35,166 bases of DNA from Bacteroidaceae bacterium (GCA_017483765.1 JAFUVE010000048.1:1-35166), one strand, 5' to 3'. Shown: positions 6,842 to 15,238, numbered from the stretch's first letter. Numbers and translations are program-made. The notes: generated by a model from the letters alone, not told the origin.

Positions 6842-9800
6842 CTACCCTATCTCCTGCACGCTTTCCCGAAGCAGCTTCACCACGTCTTCTGCAGAGATTT
6901 GCGCGTGCATGTCGGCATCCTGCAGGAGCGCGTCGGCCATGGACCGCTTGTTCTGATGGAGTCGTATGATTTTCTCCTCGATGGTGTCGGCCGCGATGAT
7001 CCGATAGACCGTGACCGGCCGTTCCTGTCCGATTCGGTGAGCACGGTCGCTGGCCTGGTCTTCGATGGCGGGATTCCACCAAGGGTCGAGATGTATGACA
7101 TAGTCGGCAGCCGTGAGGTTGAGTCCGAGTCCGCCAGCTTTGAGGCTGATAAGGAAGAGCGGCATGTCGCCAGTCTGGAATTGCTGAACCAGCTTGTTTC
7201 GCTGCGCTGGCGAATGGCTTCCGTCGAGATAGAGATAAGGTACTTCCTTGCTGTCGAGCTCATCGCGGATAAGCGCAAGATGAGAGGTGAACTGACTGAA
7301 CACGAGCACCCGGTGTCCTCCGCTGCGGAGGGTGTCGACGAGTTCCAGGAAAGCCTGCGTCTTGCTGGAGCTCAGTTTGAGTTTCGGATTGATGAGCTTA
7401 GGATGGCAGGCGGCCTGCCGGAGTTTGGTGATTTCCGCAAGCGTCTGCATCGGCGTGTTTCCACCCTCCTCGATGTTGGCGATGGCCTGCTGGCGGAGGT
7501 TGTCGTAGAGCGCTTTTTCCTCTGGCGAGAGTTCCACGCGCAACGTGATTTCAGTCTTCTCGGGGAGTTCGTCCAGAACCTCGTCCTTCGTGCGTCGGAG
7601 GAGGAAAGGCGAAATCAGCCGTTTGAGCAACCGCTGGCGGTCCTTGTCGTGGTCGCGCTCCACGGGGATGATGAACCGTTCGGCAAACTGCTTGAAAGAT
7701 CCGAGCAGCCCGGGATTGGCGAACTGGAAGAGGTTCCATATTTCGCTGAGATGGTTCTGCAGCGGTGTTCCCGTGAGCAGAAGCCTGAAGTCCGCCTTCA
7801 GCCCCATCGCTCCTTTCGACGTCTGCGTCTCCTTGTTCTTGATGGAGTGGGCCTCGTCGAGGACAATGGTGGTCCATGTCCGGCTGGCCAGCAGCTTTCC
7901 CTCGGTGACCAGTAGCCCGTAGGTTGAGATGACGATGTCGGCCTCGGCAGCCGAGTTTACGATGGCGGCCCGGTCGGCTCCCGGTTGGTTGAGATTCCGT
8001 GCGTTGAGTGCCGGTGCAAAGCGTTTCAGCTCCTGCTGCCAGTTGTGGAGCAGCGATGTAGGCACGACGACAAGCTGCGGGCCCTGTTGAGCCCTTGACT
8101 GCATGAGCGTGATGGCCTGGAGCGTCTTTCCCAGTCCCATGTCGTCGGCCAGGCAGGCACCTGCCCTCCACCATGCCAGACGGCTCATCCACTCGTAGCC
8201 CGTCAGCTGATAGGGCCGGAGCTCCGCATGTATGTTAGCCGGCACCTTGAACTCCTTCTTTCCCGCTTCTTTTATTTTGTCGAGCATCTTACGGAATTTC
8301 TTGTCGGCCTCCATCTGCACCCCCAGCTCCTCGAGCGCAGAGAGCTGCATGCCATTCACCTGAGCCACTTTCAGCTGCTTTCCCCTTCCAGCCAGCACCT
8401 TGTCGAGCGCCTGCAGCTGTCGACGCAGCTGCTCGCTGAGCGCCACGTACTCGTCGTCGCTGAGTCTGACGAAGTTGCCCTCCGAAGAGGCAGAGAGCAT
8501 CGCCATCAGCTCTGCCATCTTTATCTTGGTCTTCTTGTCAATCTGCACGTCGCCCTCCAGTTCAAACCACTGCCCGGCCGAAGAGATTTTCAGCTTGAGG
8601 TTGTCGGGCGTGAGCATAGGCTTGACCACACGCATCCTCACCCCCTTGGGCCATTCCACACAGCAGATGTCCTGATGCTGCCTGATGATGTCGAGCATCT
8701 GAAGCGCCTGCTGCGTGTCGAGCATCCATGACTCATCTGAGATTGCCGCGTTGTCGAATTGCGAGAGCAGGTCAAGCAGCTCGTTGAGGTTGGCCTTTTC
8801 CTTCTTCATGTTGCGTTCGGTCTGCACACGCTCGCCGTTGATGGTGGTGCTGACCACCTCCATGCCCTGAGCGGGCCGCTGATAGGGCGGATGGGTGCCG
8901 AACGGCTTGACGGCAAGCGACGCCTGGTACTGCTGTCCTTCGGTCGGCGCCAGCTGCACGATGATGATCGGCGAGGACTTGACCGTCTTCAGCTCCTGCG
9001 AGTTCTTGAGCAGCGGACTCATGACCGTGAAGTTGATGCTGAGCGTCTCGAGCATCTTGGTGAGTTGTTGCTTGCTCTCTGCCGGGAATTTCTTCACCTC
9101 GACGAGCAACTTGAGAATGGTCCTCTGCCGTTCGTCTGCCCTGACAATGGTGAGCTGCTTGTCGCCCTCCTGCTTGACGAAAACACTCCCAGTCATTTTT
9201 TTCACCTCCACGTTGCTCTTCACCTTGAATCCGTCCTTCTCCGGCTGAACGAGCAGCTGCAGCGGCTCCTCCACGATATCGATTCTCTGATTGGTGGTGT
9301 CGTCGAATACAACCTGCGATCCGACGAGCTCAGCAACGGCCAGGGGACCCTCAAGATAATATTTGTTATCTCCATACCATGCAGACATCTGAGTTTGGTT
9401 GGCCACCCTCACGTCCTGCTGTGTCATCGCAGGTTCCTGGCAGGCGGCAAAGCGGTTCATCGCCACATTGCGTCCCTTGCTCCAGGTGACGCCTCCGTCT
9501 TTGGACTTCTGTAGTTTTGGCTGTAGCTCGAGATGCTCCATGTTGATAAGATAAATGATGCGCTCGACATTCTCTTCGGGACGTTTCGAAGAAGTCTTCT
9601 TTTTCTTCTCCTGCTCCATGTTTTTCATGACCTTGTCGATGACCCGTTCCCAGTCCTCGAGCTTTCGCACAGGCGGCATAAGCGGCTTGAGGAGTCCTGT
9701 CTGCTCTCGGAGCAGCTGGGCCATCGGCTTGAGGGACGGGAAGTCGTCGGCAAAGAGCAGCTTGAGCATGTTGGAATTCCGGTTCAGCACAAATCTCTCC

Positions 9801-10888
9801 GCCCACGGTTCGAGCTGCATGGCTGTGGGCAGCAACTTATAGTGTTTGACAAAAAGGATGCACAGCAAGGACGACAGGTCGTCCCATTCAATCTGTGGCG
9901 GGTAGGCCTTGACAAAATCTGCCGCGTCGCCCCTGAGGAAATGGTGCAGAACCACCAGAAGCGGATAGTAATTGCTGCTGGAAGCCACCACCTTGTTTTT
10001 CAGCAGTTTTTCTCCCACCTTGAGCGCCGCGTCGCTGCCCGTCATCCCGATGGAGAGTCCATAGAAGAAAGCAAAGAGCGGGTTATTGTATGCGATATTG
10101 GCTTGCTGTTTCAGGTCGGCGCTGAAAAGTCGGAAAGCCTGCTCGTGGTTTCCGTCGAAGAGTTCGATGGCACCACTGATAGCCGGTTCCCGATAGTCGT
10201 CAGGCAGCTTGGACTTTATCTCTCTGAGGTTTCCACTGTGCAGCACCTCGTATTCGTAGAGAAATGCGTTGAGGTATTCGTTTCTCGAAATTGAAGGTAT
10301 CGATGGGTTGTCGATATAAACACTTCTGATTGTCTCAGGACTGACGGGATTGAGCAGAATCCTCCATTCCAGCTTGATGATATAGTTGAAAAGCCATCCA
10401 AGCACATTCTGGTTCATGGCCTGTGCGAATTTCGTGCAGCCAGGATGCCTGATGATTTCAAAGATATGCTTTTTCATCCACATATCGTAACTGAAAAGCG
10501 GCGTGATATCCAGTTCCGGAAGTTTTTTCGCCACTTTGCCAGTTTGCAGGAATTCATGAAAAGCCATGATGAATTGATGCAAGGTCTCCACATGCTTGTC
10601 GTAGGACGACCTATAACCATAGTCGTAGCTCAGTCTCCTGTACTTCACCGTCTCCACGTTCCTCAGCAGCTCAATCCAATGCTTGGAAGAGATATGCACA
10701 TAGGCACCATAAGTGTATTGCGACAAGCTTCTTCCCTCGATAATCCCGTCGTCGAGCCATCTGCGTACGTCAGACACGATGTCGCTTCTCTTTTTTTTAT
10801 ATAATACATACAACTCAGCAATCCGGTTGTAGTCAAAGTCTTTGAGGTTGACCGCAAGTTCGAGCAGCACAGGGTGTATTGTTTTCAT
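6842..10888 (-). CDS. SNF2/RapA-type DNA-dependent ATPase (SF2 helicase)
   Basis: The 1,348-residue product has a complete SNF2 motor in its C-terminal third. Motif I is ADDMGLGKT near residues 912-920, motif II DEAH near 1010 and motif III LTGTPLQN near 1040. The helicase C domain has VFSQFTSH, LKAGGLGLNLTAADYVIHLDPWWNP and motif VI DRAHRIGQ. The long N-terminal region (about 850 residues) has no motif I can name; it contains K/E-rich stretches around residues 410-440 and no zinc SWIM signature is evident. Proteins of this type translocate on duplex DNA and remodel bound proteins such as RNA polymerase. The large size is common for Bacteroidetes homologues. It is transcribed alone from its own promoter. 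A housekeeping role is more likely than defence, as no nuclease or methylase is adjacent. Confidence 0.93.
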   Translation of the reverse strand: MKTIHPVLLELAVNLKDFDYNRIAELYVLYKKKRSDIVSDVRRWLDDGIIEGRSLSQYTYGAYVHISSKHWIELLRNVETVKYRRLSYDYGYRSSYDKHVETLHQFIMAFHEFLQTGKVAKKLPELDITPLFSYDMWMKKHIFEIIRHPGCTKFAQAMNQNVLGWLFNYIIKLEWRILLNPVSPETIRSVYIDNPSIPSISRNEYLNAFLYEYEVLHSGNLREIKSKLPDDYREPAISGAIELFDGNHEQAFRLFSADLKQQANIAYNNPLFAFFYGLSIGMTGSDAALKVGEKLLKNKVVASSSNYYPLLVVLHHFLRGDAADFVKAYPPQIEWDDLSSLLCILFVKHYKLLPTAMQLEPWAERFVLNRNSNMLKLLFADDFPSLKPMAQLLREQTGLLKPLMPPVRKLEDWERVIDKVMKNMEQEKKKKTSSKRPEENVERIIYLINMEHLELQPKLQKSKDGGVTWSKGRNVAMNRFAACQEPAMTQQDVRVANQTQMSAWYGDNKYYLEGPLAVAELVGSQVVFDDTTNQRIDIVEEPLQLLVQPEKDGFKVKSNVEVKKMTGSVFVKQEGDKQLTIVRADERQRTILKLLVEVKKFPAESKQQLTKMLETLSINFTVMSPLLKNSQELKTVKSSPIIIVQLAPTEGQQYQASLAVKPFGTHPPYQRPAQGMEVVSTTINGERVQTERNMKKEKANLNELLDLLSQFDNAAISDESWMLDTQQALQMLDIIRQHQDICCVEWPKGVRMRVVKPMLTPDNLKLKISSAGQWFELEGDVQIDKKTKIKMAELMAMLSASSEGNFVRLSDDEYVALSEQLRRQLQALDKVLAGRGKQLKVAQVNGMQLSALEELGVQMEADKKFRKMLDKIKEAGKKEFKVPANIHAELRPYQLTGYEWMSRLAWWRAGACLADDMGLGKTLQAITLMQSRAQQGPQLVVVPTSLLHNWQQELKRFAPALNARNLNQPGADRAAIVNSAAEADIVISTYGLLVTEGKLLASRTWTTIVLDEAHSIKNKETQTSKGAMGLKADFRLLLTGTPLQNHLSEIWNLFQFANPGLLGSFKQFAERFIIPVERDHDKDRQRLLKRLISPFLLRRTKDEVLDELPEKTEITLRVELSPEEKALYDNLRQQAIANIEEGGNTPMQTLAEITKLRQAACHPKLINPKLKLSSSKTQAFLELVDTLRSGGHRVLVFSQFTSHLALIRDELDSKEVPYLYLDGSHSPAQRNKLVQQFQTGDMPLFLISLKAGGLGLNLTAADYVIHLDPWWNPAIEDQASDRAHRIGQERPVTVYRIIAADTIEEKIIRLHQNKRSMADALLQDADMHAQISAEDVVKLLRESVQEIG

Positions 10889-11003
10889 TGAGATGTTTGT
10901 TTTTTTAAATTGTCAAGTAATACGGATGCGCCTTCACAACACTTCCATTCATAAAAACACGGAATTTGCTGAGTATTTGATGCCACAGCCCATTATAATG
11001 ATA

Positions 11004-11035
11004 CAAATTTAGTAAAAAAAGGGGGTGTCAGCAAG
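11004..11035 (-). promoter_or_regulatory. Promoter of the SNF2 helicase gene
   Basis: On the minus strand, CTTG (11035-11032) and a perfect TAAATTTG (11011-11004) are 20 bp apart. The start would be near 10997, giving a leader of about 110 nt. A GGGGGTGTCA segment on the plus strand at 11021-11030 resembles the end of the inverted repeat at 4153-4170. Confidence 0.6.
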
Positions 11036-11075
11036 TTTTTCGTTGTGAAACGGCAAAATTGTCGTCAAAAATTCG

Positions 11076-11083
11076 TAAATTCG
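11076..11083 (+). promoter_or_regulatory. Possible -7 element for the small secreted protein gene
   Basis: TAAATTCG differs by one base from TAnnTTTG and lies 23 bp before the ATG at 11106. No convincing -33 element is found at the normal distance, so the call is weak. Confidence 0.35.
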
Positions 11084-11105
11084 CCAAATAAATGAAAAAG
11101 AGCCT

Positions 11106-11609
11106 ATGAGACGACTGATTTTTACCATTCTTTCCATGTTATGTATGGCTTGTTGCTACGGTCAGCACCTGAGCTTCATGGGTGTAGAGATAGGCAACAA
11201 AGTGTCGAAATTCGACAAGGAGCTGAAGGAAAAAGGCTTCATGCGCGCCTTCTCCCACAAGATAGGCGATGTGTACAAGAACGGCAGTTTCGCCGGCTAT
11301 CCTGCCGAGGTGCTGCTTTACAGGCAGCAACCGTCGAAGAAGGTGAAAAGCGCAGTCGCCAAGATCGTCGGAGACTACGACCTGCCGCAGGCCGTCAACA
11401 TCATGGGTGACCTTCAGCAGAAAATCCTTGAGAAATATCCAGGAGCCAGCCTGACCGACACATCTGCCGGAGGAGTGCTGCCCCACCACACCATCCTGCT
11501 GCACAACACCTATGATGAAAGCATCAAACTGCTAATCGACGAGGACGGGAAGGTGAACGTGATCTACGTAGGCGACCTGACAAAACGCGACCCTCAAGAC
11601 GACATCTGA
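11106..11609 (+). CDS. Small secreted protein of unknown function
   Basis: The 167-residue product begins with a signal peptide (MRRLIFTILSMLCMACCYGQ, with cleavage probably after YGQ). The mature part of about 147 residues opens with LSFMGVEIGNKVSKFDKELKEKGF, a pattern I associate with small periplasmic Bacteroidales proteins of unassigned function. Cysteines occur only in the signal region, and C16 or C17 could make it a lipoprotein, though no strict lipobox is present. It alternates short beta-like and helical segments with no catalytic motif. It is divergent from the SNF2 gene and followed by a 9-bp repeat array and a GT2 gene. I cannot assign a role. Confidence 0.75.
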   Translation: MRRLIFTILSMLCMACCYGQHLSFMGVEIGNKVSKFDKELKEKGFMRAFSHKIGDVYKNGSFAGYPAEVLLYRQQPSKKVKSAVAKIVGDYDLPQAVNIMGDLQQKILEKYPGASLTDTSAGGVLPHHTILLHNTYDESIKLLIDEDGKVNVIYVGDLTKRDPQDDI

Positions 11610-11616
11610 CAAGAGA

Positions 11617-11733
11617 GAGGTCGGAGTAATCAGAGTAATCAGAGTATGCAGAGTACTCAGAAAAATCGGACCTGTCCGACCTGTCCGACTCGTCTGACCT
11701 GTCTGACTCGTCTGACCTGTCTGACTCGTCTGA
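11617..11733. repeat. 13-unit 9-bp tandem array
   Basis: Thirteen consecutive 9-mers start 8 bases after a stop codon. The first six are of the form gtaatcaga, gtaatcaga, gtatgcaga, gtactcaga. The next seven alternate cctgtc(c/t)ga and ctcgtctga. Nearly all units fit NNNNYCNGA, so the array is one series that drifts in sequence. The minus strand reads as a repetitive Ser-Asp-Glu-Arg frame, which I regard as an artefact of the period. Confidence 0.9.
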
Positions 11734-11755
11734 CCAATAAAAACAGAACAAAAAC

Positions 11756-12826
11756 ATGCCCAAATACTCCATCATAGTACCAGTATACAACCGTCCGGAC
11801 GAAGTTGAGGAACTGCTGGAGAGCCTGACGAAACAGACGCTGCAGGACTTCGACGTGATTCTCGTGGAGGACGGTTCACAGAAACCCTGCAAGGAGGTTG
11901 CCGACAAGTATGCCGACCGCCTGGACATCCATTATTATGCCAAGGAGAACTCCGGCCCCGGTCCTTCACGCAATTACGGCGTGGAGCGTTCGGGCAGCGA
12001 GTATGTCATCATCCTCGATTCCGACGTGGTGTTGCCAGAAGGCTATATGTCGGCCGTAGAGAAGAGCCTTGACGAGCATCCATGCGATGCCTTCGGCGGT
12101 CCGGACCGCGCCCATGACTCCTTCACCGACATGCAGAAAGCCATCTCCTACTCGATGACCTCGTTCTTCACAACGGGCGGCATACGCGGCGGGAAGGCAA
12201 AGCTCGACAAGTTCCATCCCCGCTCCTACAACCTGGGCGTGAAACGCGAGGTTTACAATGCGCTGGGCGGCTTTTCAAAGATGCGCTTCGGAGAGGACAT
12301 CGATTTCAGCTACCGGATTCTGGAGCATGGCTACACCACCCGCCTATACCCCGACGCGTGGGTGTGGCACAAGCGCCGCACCAATCTCGACAAGTTCTTC
12401 AAGCAAGTGTTCAACTCTGGAATCGCGCGCATCAACCTGACGAAGCGCCATCCCGGCACGCTCAAGCTCGTCCACCTGCTCCCGATGGTGTTCACCGTTG
12501 GCGTGATTCTGCTCATTGTCGCGGCCGTGGTGCTTCGGCTGCTGGCCCTGAATCCATCGATGGGCGAGAGTTTCTGCCAGGGATTCCCCGTGGGCAAGAC
12601 CCATGTGGGATGGTGGGTGCTTCCTCTGCTGCCCGTCCTGCTCTATATTCTTCTCGTATTCGTAGATTCCAGCATCAAGAACAAGTCGCTCGTCATCGGC
12701 TACCTCTCAGTGAAATCGTCGTTCGTTCAGCTTTTCGGCTACGGATTCGGATTTCTGACTGCTTGGTGGAAACGGTGCGTGCTGAAGAAAGACGAGTTCG
12801 CAGCGTTCCAGAAAAACTTCTATTGA
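11756..12826 (+). CDS. Membrane-anchored GT2 glycosyltransferase
   Basis: The 356-residue product has a GT-A fold of family 2. The N-terminal YSIIVPVYNRPDEVEELLESL starts the nucleotide-binding fold. ED at residues 39-40 and DSD at 88-90 are the nucleotide and metal contacts, and GEDIDFSYR near 179-187 holds the catalytic-base region. The C-terminus has two or three hydrophobic helices (about residues 240-262, 285-305 and 320-337), which anchor it to the inner membrane. It probably adds a sugar to a lipid-linked or membrane acceptor. The nearest genes (small secreted protein, radC, lpxH) give no specific pathway, though lpxH suggests an envelope context. Confidence 0.88.
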   Translation: MPKYSIIVPVYNRPDEVEELLESLTKQTLQDFDVILVEDGSQKPCKEVADKYADRLDIHYYAKENSGPGPSRNYGVERSGSEYVIILDSDVVLPEGYMSAVEKSLDEHPCDAFGGPDRAHDSFTDMQKAISYSMTSFFTTGGIRGGKAKLDKFHPRSYNLGVKREVYNALGGFSKMRFGEDIDFSYRILEHGYTTRLYPDAWVWHKRRTNLDKFFKQVFNSGIARINLTKRHPGTLKLVHLLPMVFTVGVILLIVAAVVLRLLALNPSMGESFCQGFPVGKTHVGWWVLPLLPVLLYILLVFVDSSIKNKSLVIGYLSVKSSFVQLFGYGFGFLTAWWKRCVLKKDEFAAFQKNFY

Positions 12827-12883
12827 CACAGTAGAGACGCCCCGCGGGGTGTCTTCTAACTTAACCAAAAACTCACACCTACG

Positions 12884-13630
12884 ATGGAACAACAACCCAT
12901 TATAGAAGACGATGAATTTCGCGACGAGCTGGAGACAGAGCCGTTCCGCCATGTGTCGATGAAGGACATAGACCTGGACAGCCGTCCAAGGGAGAAGCTT
13001 GAAGAATTTGGTGCAGAAAAATTGACAAAAGCTGAGCTTTTCGCCATCCTCATTGGCAGTGGATCCACTAAAAAAAACGCAACCGAGCTGATGGAGGAAG
13101 TCCTGAGCGACGCAGAAGACAACCTCGCACTGCTCGAGCGCCAGGACATCCAAGACCTGATGAGCTATAACGGCATAGGCAAGGCTAAGGCCATCACCAT
13201 AAAGGCAGCACTGGAATTAGGACGCAGACGTCTGAACGAAAGCGTAAGCGATTTGCCCACCTTCAGCACAGCAGATTTAGTCTACAAATATATGCGCGCA
13301 TTCGTGATGAACCTGACACACGAACAGAGCTGGGCCCTGATGCTAAATAACAGTGCAAAACTGCTGAAACGCGTGAAGCTGAGCGAAGGTGGCCGTACCG
13401 GCACAGTGGTCGATGTTCGGATTCTGTGCAAGAAAGCCATTTTGGCAGAGGCCACTTGCGTGGTGCTGGTTCACAACCATCCCTCTGGCAGTCTTCGTCC
13501 CAGCCGCGATGACGACAACCTGACTCAGGCTGTGAAAGCTGCCCTCAACACGCTCGACATCCGTCTGCTCGACCATGTGATAGTGACCGACGGCGGCTAC
13601 TACAGCTACAGCGAGATGGGAAAAATCTGA
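12884..13630 (+). CDS. radC: RadC family JAB-domain protein
   Basis: The 248-residue product has a helix-hairpin-helix N-terminal region (YNGIGKAKAITIKAALELGRR, about residues 90-110). A C-terminal MPN/JAB metalloprotease-like domain carries HNHPSG at 197-202 and an acidic cluster RDDDN just after, which is the JAMM zinc site. Length and order match the UPF0758/RadC family. The old DNA-repair assignment of RadC is doubtful and its biochemical role is unsettled. An acidic N-terminal tail of about 30 residues precedes the conserved start at KDIDLDSRPREKL. The gene is followed by mixed 7-bp and 9-bp repeat arrays and is probably not tightly coupled to its neighbour. Confidence 0.93.
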   Translation: MEQQPIIEDDEFRDELETEPFRHVSMKDIDLDSRPREKLEEFGAEKLTKAELFAILIGSGSTKKNATELMEEVLSDAEDNLALLERQDIQDLMSYNGIGKAKAITIKAALELGRRRLNESVSDLPTFSTADLVYKYMRAFVMNLTHEQSWALMLNNSAKLLKRVKLSEGGRTGTVVDVRILCKKAILAEATCVVLVHNHPSGSLRPSRDDDNLTQAVKAALNTLDIRLLDHVIVTDGGYYSYSEMGKI

Positions 13631-13633
13631 ATA

Positions 13634-13722
13634 ATTTGAAGTTTGAAATTTGAGATTTGAAATTTATAATTACTAGAGTATCTAGAATATCCAGAGCATT
13701 TAGAAAATCAAGATTATCTATA
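13634..13722. repeat. Five 7-bp units followed by six 9-bp units after radC
   Basis: Heptamers atttgaa, gtttgaa, atttgag, atttgaa and atttata run from 13634 to 13668. Nonamers attactaga, gtatctaga, atatccaga, gcatttaga, aaatcaaga and ttatctata run without a gap from 13669 to 13722. The switch from period 7 to period 9 is abrupt. The arrays start 3 bases after the radC stop. Confidence 0.85.
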
Positions 13723-13729
13723 ATATTTA

Positions 13730-13738
13730 CCCCCCCCC
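13730..13738. repeat. Nine-C homopolymer just before the DUF59 gene
   Basis: Nine C residues followed by six A residues end 2 bases before the ATG at 13747. The tract lies in the untranslated leader. Homopolymers of this length can slip in replication, so its length may vary between cells or reads. Confidence 0.75.
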
Positions 13739-13746
13739 AAAAAACA

Positions 13747-14073
13747 ATGGGAAATTATATGACCAAATACGATATAGAAACGAAAGTGGTGGAGATGCTG
13801 AAGACTGTGTTCGATCCTGAAATCCCTGTCAATGTCTACGACCTGGGACTCATTTACAGCATCGACGTGAACGACGATTTCGATGTGAAAATCGAGATGA
13901 CCCTGACAGCCCCCAACTGCCCCGCCGCCGACTTCATCATGGAGGACATCCACATGAAGCTGGAGTCGATTCACGGTGTGAACAAAGTGGACGTAGAGCT
14001 CGTGTTCGAGCCAGAATGGGACAAGAGCATGATGAGCGACGAAGCCCGTCTGGACCTGGGGTTCGACCTCTGA
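13747..14073 (+). CDS. MIP18/DUF59 Fe-S cluster assembly protein
   Basis: The 108-residue product is a single MIP18/DUF59 domain. It has the family landmarks VFDPEIPVNVYDLGLIYSIDV at about residues 19-39, the MTLTAPNCPAADFI segment with the conserved cysteine in the 55-70 region, and a WDKSMMSDEARLDLGF tail. Such proteins (SufT, PaaD-like) help assemble or insert iron-sulfur clusters in the cytoplasm. A longer frame opens at 13657 but runs through the 9-bp repeats and the C-tract, so ATG 13747 is preferred; 13759 is also possible. No suf gene is adjacent. Confidence 0.88.
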   Translation: MGNYMTKYDIETKVVEMLKTVFDPEIPVNVYDLGLIYSIDVNDDFDVKIEMTLTAPNCPAADFIMEDIHMKLESIHGVNKVDVELVFEPEWDKSMMSDEARLDLGFDL

Positions 14074-14137
14074 CATCCCCTTTTTCCTTCATTTAGACCA
14101 CACATTTCACCTTTACCCACAAAACCACCAGCCAGTT

Positions 14138-14902
14138 ATGAAGAACTACTATTTCATATCCGATGCCCATCTGGGCTGCCGTGCGATGGAACACCGTCGC
14201 ACCCGCGAGCGCCGTCTTGTCAATTTCCTCGACGCCATCAAGCACAAGGCCGAAGCCGTCTTTCTGCTTGGCGACATCTTCGACTTCTGGTTTGAGTACA
14301 AGGAAGTGGTGCCGAAAGGCTACACCCGATTTCTGGGGAAGGTGAGCGAACTGACGGACATGGGCGTGGAAGTGCATTTCTTTGCAGGCAATCACGACAT
14401 GTGGTGTGAGGACTATCTGGAAACTGAATGTGGTGTGACCGTCCACAAAGGTCCGAGCACGATAGAGCTATGCGGCAAGGAGTTTTACATCGCCCACGGC
14501 CACAAGCTTGACAAAAAAGACGACAACTGGAAGACACGGTTCATGTTCTCCTGCTTCGAGAGCCACACACTCCGGAAGATGGCGAAATGGATCCATCCGA
14601 GGTGGTTCGTCCGTTTCGGCTACAACTGGGCGAAGAACAGCCGTCAGAAGCACGGCAAGGAAAGACCGTATGCCGGGGAGAACGATGAAGGCCTGGTGGT
14701 CTATGCAAAGAACTACCTCAAGACCCACCCCACCATCAACTACTTCATGTTCGGCCACCGGCATATAGAACTCGACATCTTCCTGAACCGCACCTGCCGA
14801 TGCATGATACTGGGTAACTGGTACGACCTGTGCACCTATGCCGTGTTCGATGGAGAAAATATGTATATGGAAAACTTCATTGAAGGGGAGACTGAGCTTT
14901 AA
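14138..14902 (+). CDS. lpxH: UDP-2,3-diacylglucosamine diphosphatase
   Basis: The 254-residue product is a calcineurin-like metallophosphoesterase of the LpxH type. Metal-binding motifs are in order: DAHLG at residues 9-13, GDIFDFW at 45-51, GNHD at 84-87, AHGHKLD at 119-125 and GHRH near 207-210. LpxH cleaves UDP-2,3-diacylglucosamine to lipid X and UMP at the inner membrane in lipid A synthesis. The central helical region rich in Trp and Arg (about 130-165) fits the membrane-facing lid of the family. It follows the DUF59 gene by 64 bp and may share its transcript. A 392-bp gene-free stretch follows. Confidence 0.93.
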   Translation: MKNYYFISDAHLGCRAMEHRRTRERRLVNFLDAIKHKAEAVFLLGDIFDFWFEYKEVVPKGYTRFLGKVSELTDMGVEVHFFAGNHDMWCEDYLETECGVTVHKGPSTIELCGKEFYIAHGHKLDKKDDNWKTRFMFSCFESHTLRKMAKWIHPRWFVRFGYNWAKNSRQKHGKERPYAGENDEGLVVYAKNYLKTHPTINYFMFGHRHIELDIFLNRTCRCMILGNWYDLCTYAVFDGENMYMENFIEGETEL

Positions 14903-14904
14903 TT

Positions 14905-15064
14905 TTTTGAGGTTTGAAGTTTATTTCATGATTCTCGGCTGCCTCGGCATAATTGAAGCGAGCTTCATTCTGCTCTCGCTTGCACGAGAATTATTGACAT
15001 GATTCTCGGCTGCGCTCGGCATAATTGAAGCGAGCTTCATTCTGCTCTCGCTTGCACGAGAATT
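14905..15064. repeat. Heptamer array with two tandem 66-67 bp hairpin repeats
   Basis: Heptamers ttttgag, gtttgaa and gtttatt begin 3 bases after the lpxH stop and run in phase into CATGATTCTCGG. Two near-identical units follow at 14927-14992 and 14998-15064, differing by one base insertion. Each is bounded by ATTCTCG and CGAGAAT, with an inner AAGCGAGCTT palindrome, so each can fold as a hairpin. A third, inverted and partial copy is at 34950-34995. Confidence 0.9.
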
Positions 15065-15154
15065 GAAATTTTGCCATGCGGATGGCTGTCAATTTGAGAG
15101 ATTCCAGCCGATTTTGGATATGAGGTCTAAAAACATTAGTTTTAGAGGCTATTT

Positions 15155-15238
15155 TGCATATATTTGCAAAATATTTGCATAATTATGAATATTTTTGTAA
15201 AATTATTTGCATATATGCATAAAAGTGTGTATATTTGC
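15155..15238. promoter_or_regulatory. Cluster of ARG-box-like palindromes at the argR promoter
   Basis: Four sites resemble the ArgR consensus TGnATwwwwATnCA: TGCATATATTTGCA (15155-15168), TGCATAATTATGAA (15176-15189), TGCATATATGCA (15208-15219) and TGTATATTTGCA (15227-15238). The last two overlap the -33 and -7 elements of argR, so ArgR binding would be expected to block its own promoter. The upstream pair suits cooperative binding by a hexamer. A weak hairpin (TCTAAAA/TTTTAGA, 15126-15146) precedes them. Confidence 0.6.
15206..15237 (+). promoter_or_regulatory. argR promoter
   Basis: TTTG (15206-15209) and TATATTTG (15230-15237) are 20 bp apart and match the Bacteroidetes consensus exactly. 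The start would be near 15244, about 50 nt before the argR ATG. This rules out the upstream TTG at 15235 as a start codon. Confidence 0.8.

Noticed and set aside
6899-7915. 338-residue plus-strand ORF opposite the SNF2 helicase gene, and similar long antisense ORFs up to 10804
   Set aside because: They are opposite-strand shadows of a gene with complete conserved motifs; none shows a recognisable domain.
11524-11928. Minus-strand 134-residue ORF with repeated Ser-Asp-Glu-Arg units
   Set aside because: The repeats come from the 9-bp array, and the rest of the frame is antisense to the GT2 gene and the secreted protein gene. It has no start context or family resemblance.
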